This document shows, one piece after another, positions 61,741 through 64,000 of a DNA stretch of 64,000 bases. Under the pieces are notes generated by a model, which worked only from the letters and a program-made list of their open reading frames with translations, was not told the DNA's origin and did not search any database. The stretch is from Mariprofundus sp. UBA1536 (GTDB lineage Bacteria > Pseudomonadota > Zetaproteobacteria > Mariprofundales > Mariprofundaceae). The stretch is from NCBI GenBank assembly GCA_002323245.1, contig DCPU01000014.1, forward strand, positions 121,822-185,821, in the 5' to 3' direction. Positions within the stretch are counted from its first letter, which is position 1, and every line of letters starts with the position of its first letter. The translations under genes were made by a program, and so were the position numbers.

Positions 61741-62040
61741 TTATGCCTCTTCTGCCACTTCGAGTGACTGACCTTCAACGAGACGCACAACAGCTTTACG
61801 GTAACCACCACGGGTTCCACTTTGTGCACCACGACGTTTCGGTTTACTTGGCACGTTAATCACTTGTACCTTTTCAACTTGAACTTCAAAGATCGACTCA
61901 ATAGCTGCTTTTACTTGAACCTTGCTTGCATCAGGTGCAATGCGGAACGTGTATTGGTTCGCTTTGCTAGTCGCTGTGTAGCTCTTTTCTGTAATTACAG
62001 GCTTACGGAGCGTGTTAAAGTGATGAAATTTTGGTGTCAT
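61741..62040 (-). CDS. rplW: 50S ribosomal protein L23
   Basis: 99 residues; docking site for trigger factor and SRP at the exit tunnel. TLRKPVITEKSYTATSKANQ, VQVKAAIESIFEVQVEKVQV and RGAQSGTRGGYRKAVVRL. Overlaps rplD by 4 bases. Confidence 0.97.
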   Translation of the reverse strand: MTPKFHHFNTLRKPVITEKSYTATSKANQYTFRIAPDASKVQVKAAIESIFEVQVEKVQVINVPSKPKRRGAQSGTRGGYRKAVVRLVEGQSLEVAEEA

Positions 62041-62666
62041 ACTTCACCTCCCAAGCGTTTTTCAAGATTAGACAATGCATCTTCAGTGATCACCAAGTGA
62101 TCAAATTTCAACATGTCGTGCAAATTCATTTGACCATCCAACACAATTTTCGTGTGCGGGATATTGCGGCCTGATTGTTCTACTTCTGCGTTGTTGTCAG
62201 CAAGAACGAACAAACCAGAAGAAACTTTCAAAGCTTCACGAATAGCTACAAATGATTTGGTTTTAGCTGCATCTAGCTCAAGCTTGTTCAATACAATCAA
62301 ACGGCCTTCGCGAACTGCGTCTGAAAGCACAAGTGCCACAGCCAAACGACGTTCTTTTTTATTGATGCGTGTTTCATAACCATGTGGTTGTGGGCCGTGT
62401 GCTGTACCACCGTGACGCATTTGCGCTGCACGCGTTGTACCTTGACGAGCGCGGCCAGTACCTTTTTGTTTGAATGGTTTTTTACCACCACCAGATACAT
62501 CACCAACAGTTTTGGTTGCGTGGGTACCAGCGCGTTGAGCCAAAGCCAATGCACTGTATACACGGTGTACCAAAGCGTTGTCCGCTTCTAAACCGAAAAC
62601 ATTGTCAGCCAATTGGCGTTTGCCAACTGCTTTATTGTTTTGGTCTACAATATTAATTTCAGCCAC
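62037..62666 (-). CDS. rplD: 50S ribosomal protein L4
   Basis: 209 residues. QRAGTHATKTVGDVSGGGKK then PFKQKGTGRARQGTTRAAQM is the tunnel loop; C-terminal NIPHTKIVLDGQMNLHDMLK. In E. coli L4 also represses the S10 operon. Follows rplC by one base. Confidence 0.97.
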   Translation of the reverse strand: MAEINIVDQNNKAVGKRQLADNVFGLEADNALVHRVYSALALAQRAGTHATKTVGDVSGGGKKPFKQKGTGRARQGTTRAAQMRHGGTAHGPQPHGYETRINKKERRLAVALVLSDAVREGRLIVLNKLELDAAKTKSFVAIREALKVSSGLFVLADNNAEVEQSGRNIPHTKIVLDGQMNLHDMLKFDHLVITEDALSNLEKRLGGEV

Positions 62667-62667
62667 T

Positions 62668-63300
62668 TTACGCTCCCTTCACTGCACGACGAAGCTCAAG
62701 CAAGCCATTCTTAGAACCAGGAACCGCGCCTTTAACAAGGATACGATTTTGTTCTGCGTCGATACGAACGATTTCAATGTTCTGAGTCGTGATGCGTTTT
62801 GCACCATAGTGACCCGGCATTTTTTTGCCTGGGAATACACGGCCTGGCCATTGGCACTGACCGGTTGAACCCATTTGACGATGCACTTTTTCAGCACCAT
62901 GGGTTGCACGACCGCCGCCAAAGTTGTAACGCTTCATCACACCCGCGAAACCGCGACCTTTTGAAGTGCCAGCAATGTCGATTTTTTGGCCAACTTCAAA
63001 TACAGAAGCTGTCAAATCTAGGCCCAATTCCAATTCAGGTGTCGCTGAAGTTCTAAACTCCAACAAGCCACCCATTACATCTTGACCCTGGCGAGCATAA
63101 TGACCTTGAACCGCACGCGACTCAGCTTTTTTAGCTTTCCCGAAACCAACTTGTACTGCGTTGTAACCGTCTTTCGCTGAAGTGCGCAAAGAAATCACTT
63201 TGCAAGGCTCAACGTTCAATACTGTTACTGGCACTACAGTTCCATCTTCAGCAAATATTTGGGTCATACCCGCTTTACGGGCAATCAATCCTGCACTCAT
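62668..63300 (-). CDS. rplC: 50S ribosomal protein L3
   Basis: 210 residues from the ATG at 63300 (a GTG two codons earlier is less likely). SAGLIARKAGMTQIFAEDGT, NFGGGRATHGAEKVHRQMGS and GQCQWPGRVFPGKKMPGHYG contain the conserved loop with the Gln methylated by PrmB in E. coli. Confidence 0.97.
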   Translation of the reverse strand: MSAGLIARKAGMTQIFAEDGTVVPVTVLNVEPCKVISLRTSAKDGYNAVQVGFGKAKKAESRAVQGHYARQGQDVMGGLLEFRTSATPELELGLDLTASVFEVGQKIDIAGTSKGRGFAGVMKRYNFGGGRATHGAEKVHRQMGSTGQCQWPGRVFPGKKMPGHYGAKRITTQNIEIVRIDAEQNRILVKGAVPGSKNGLLELRRAVKGA

Positions 63301-63312
63301 CACCAACGCCCC

Positions 63313-63624
63313 TTAAAGCTTAATTTCAACATCGACGCCAGATGGAAGATCTAGCTTCATCAACGCGTCAACTGTTTGAGGCGTAGGCTTATCGATGTCG
63401 AGCAGACGCTTATGCGTCCGGATTTCAAATTGTTCACGCGAATCTTTATATTTATGCGGTGAACGGATTACACAGAACTTGCGGATTTTTGTTGGGATCG
63501 GAATAGGACCACGAACAATTGCACCGGTACGTTTTGCTGTTTCTACAATGTCTTGAGCGCTTTTGTCCAAAATGCGATGGTCAAAAGCTTTCAAGCGAAT
63601 ACGGATAGTTTGAGTTGTTGACAT
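63313..63624 (-). CDS. rpsJ: 30S ribosomal protein S10
   Basis: 103 residues, same as E. coli; also the NusE transcription factor. IRIRLKAFDHRILDKSAQDI, RGPIPIPTKIRKFCVIRSPH, SREQFEIRTHKRLLDIDKPT. First gene of the S10 operon; follows tuf by 12 bases. Confidence 0.98.
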   Translation of the reverse strand: MSTTQTIRIRLKAFDHRILDKSAQDIVETAKRTGAIVRGPIPIPTKIRKFCVIRSPHKYKDSREQFEIRTHKRLLDIDKPTPQTVDALMKLDLPSGVDVEIKL

Positions 63625-63636
63625 TATACTCTCTTA

Positions 63637-64000
<364 letters not shown>

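Overview
The window is a stretch of a Gram-negative bacterial chromosome. Evidence for an outer membrane is LptD and SurA plus a beta-barrel protein; there are also polar-type flagellar genes and a type IV pilus retraction ATPase. The gene set (flgKL-csrA-fliW, lptD-surA-pdxA, trpFBA-accD-folC, atpIBEFHAGDC, S10/spc/alpha ribosomal operons, Neisseria-like type II-C CRISPR) is proteobacterial. A marine or freshwater Zetaproteobacterium-like organism would fit the moderate GC and the mix of genes, but that placement is an inference and no marker was compared.

Layout. 1-2019 (+): end of a flagellar operon (flgK 3' end, flgL, csrA, fliW). 2028-3410: a histidine phosphatase (-) divergent from a carboxylesterase (+). 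3526-6676 (+): a tightly overlapped cassette of an ExeA-type AAA ATPase, a catalytically degenerate HD-GYP protein and a cyclic-nucleotide-binding-fold protein whose 3' end is frameshifted. 6888-7842 (-): cold shock protein and folE. 8057-10629 (+): a TPR protein with two cNMP-type domains, then pilU. 10681-18100: a complete type II-C CRISPR-Cas locus. It has a 40-repeat array on the + strand, cas2, cas1 and cas9 on the - strand, and a tracrRNA on the + strand fired divergently from the 5' end of cas9. 18174-23233 (+): queG-gph-thiE-thiD, an SspA-like GST and mnmA.

From 23.2 kb to the right edge almost everything is on the - strand. In order of transcription, starting from the right edge, this comprises: tuf (partial) and the S10-spc-alpha ribosomal cluster down to rplQ; an outer membrane barrel protein; atpI-B-E-F-H-A-G-D-C; trpF-trpB-trpA, a metallo-beta-lactamase phosphodiesterase-like protein, accD, folC and a small unknown gene; ubiG-lptD-surA-pdxA-yqgE; a flavodoxin-family protein; thrB; ackA-pta; an encapsulated-ferritin-like protein; and the frameshifted remnant of a dihydrofolate-reductase-family gene.

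Most interesting: the CRISPR locus (all RNA parts can be read, including a near-consensus tracrRNA promoter overlapping the cas9 start and promoter-like -10 hexamers inside each repeat); the ATPase/degenerate HD-GYP/cNMP cassette near pilU; an orphan encapsulated-ferritin gene without an encapsulin shell gene; and a SurA chaperone carrying an extra NTF2-like C-terminal domain.
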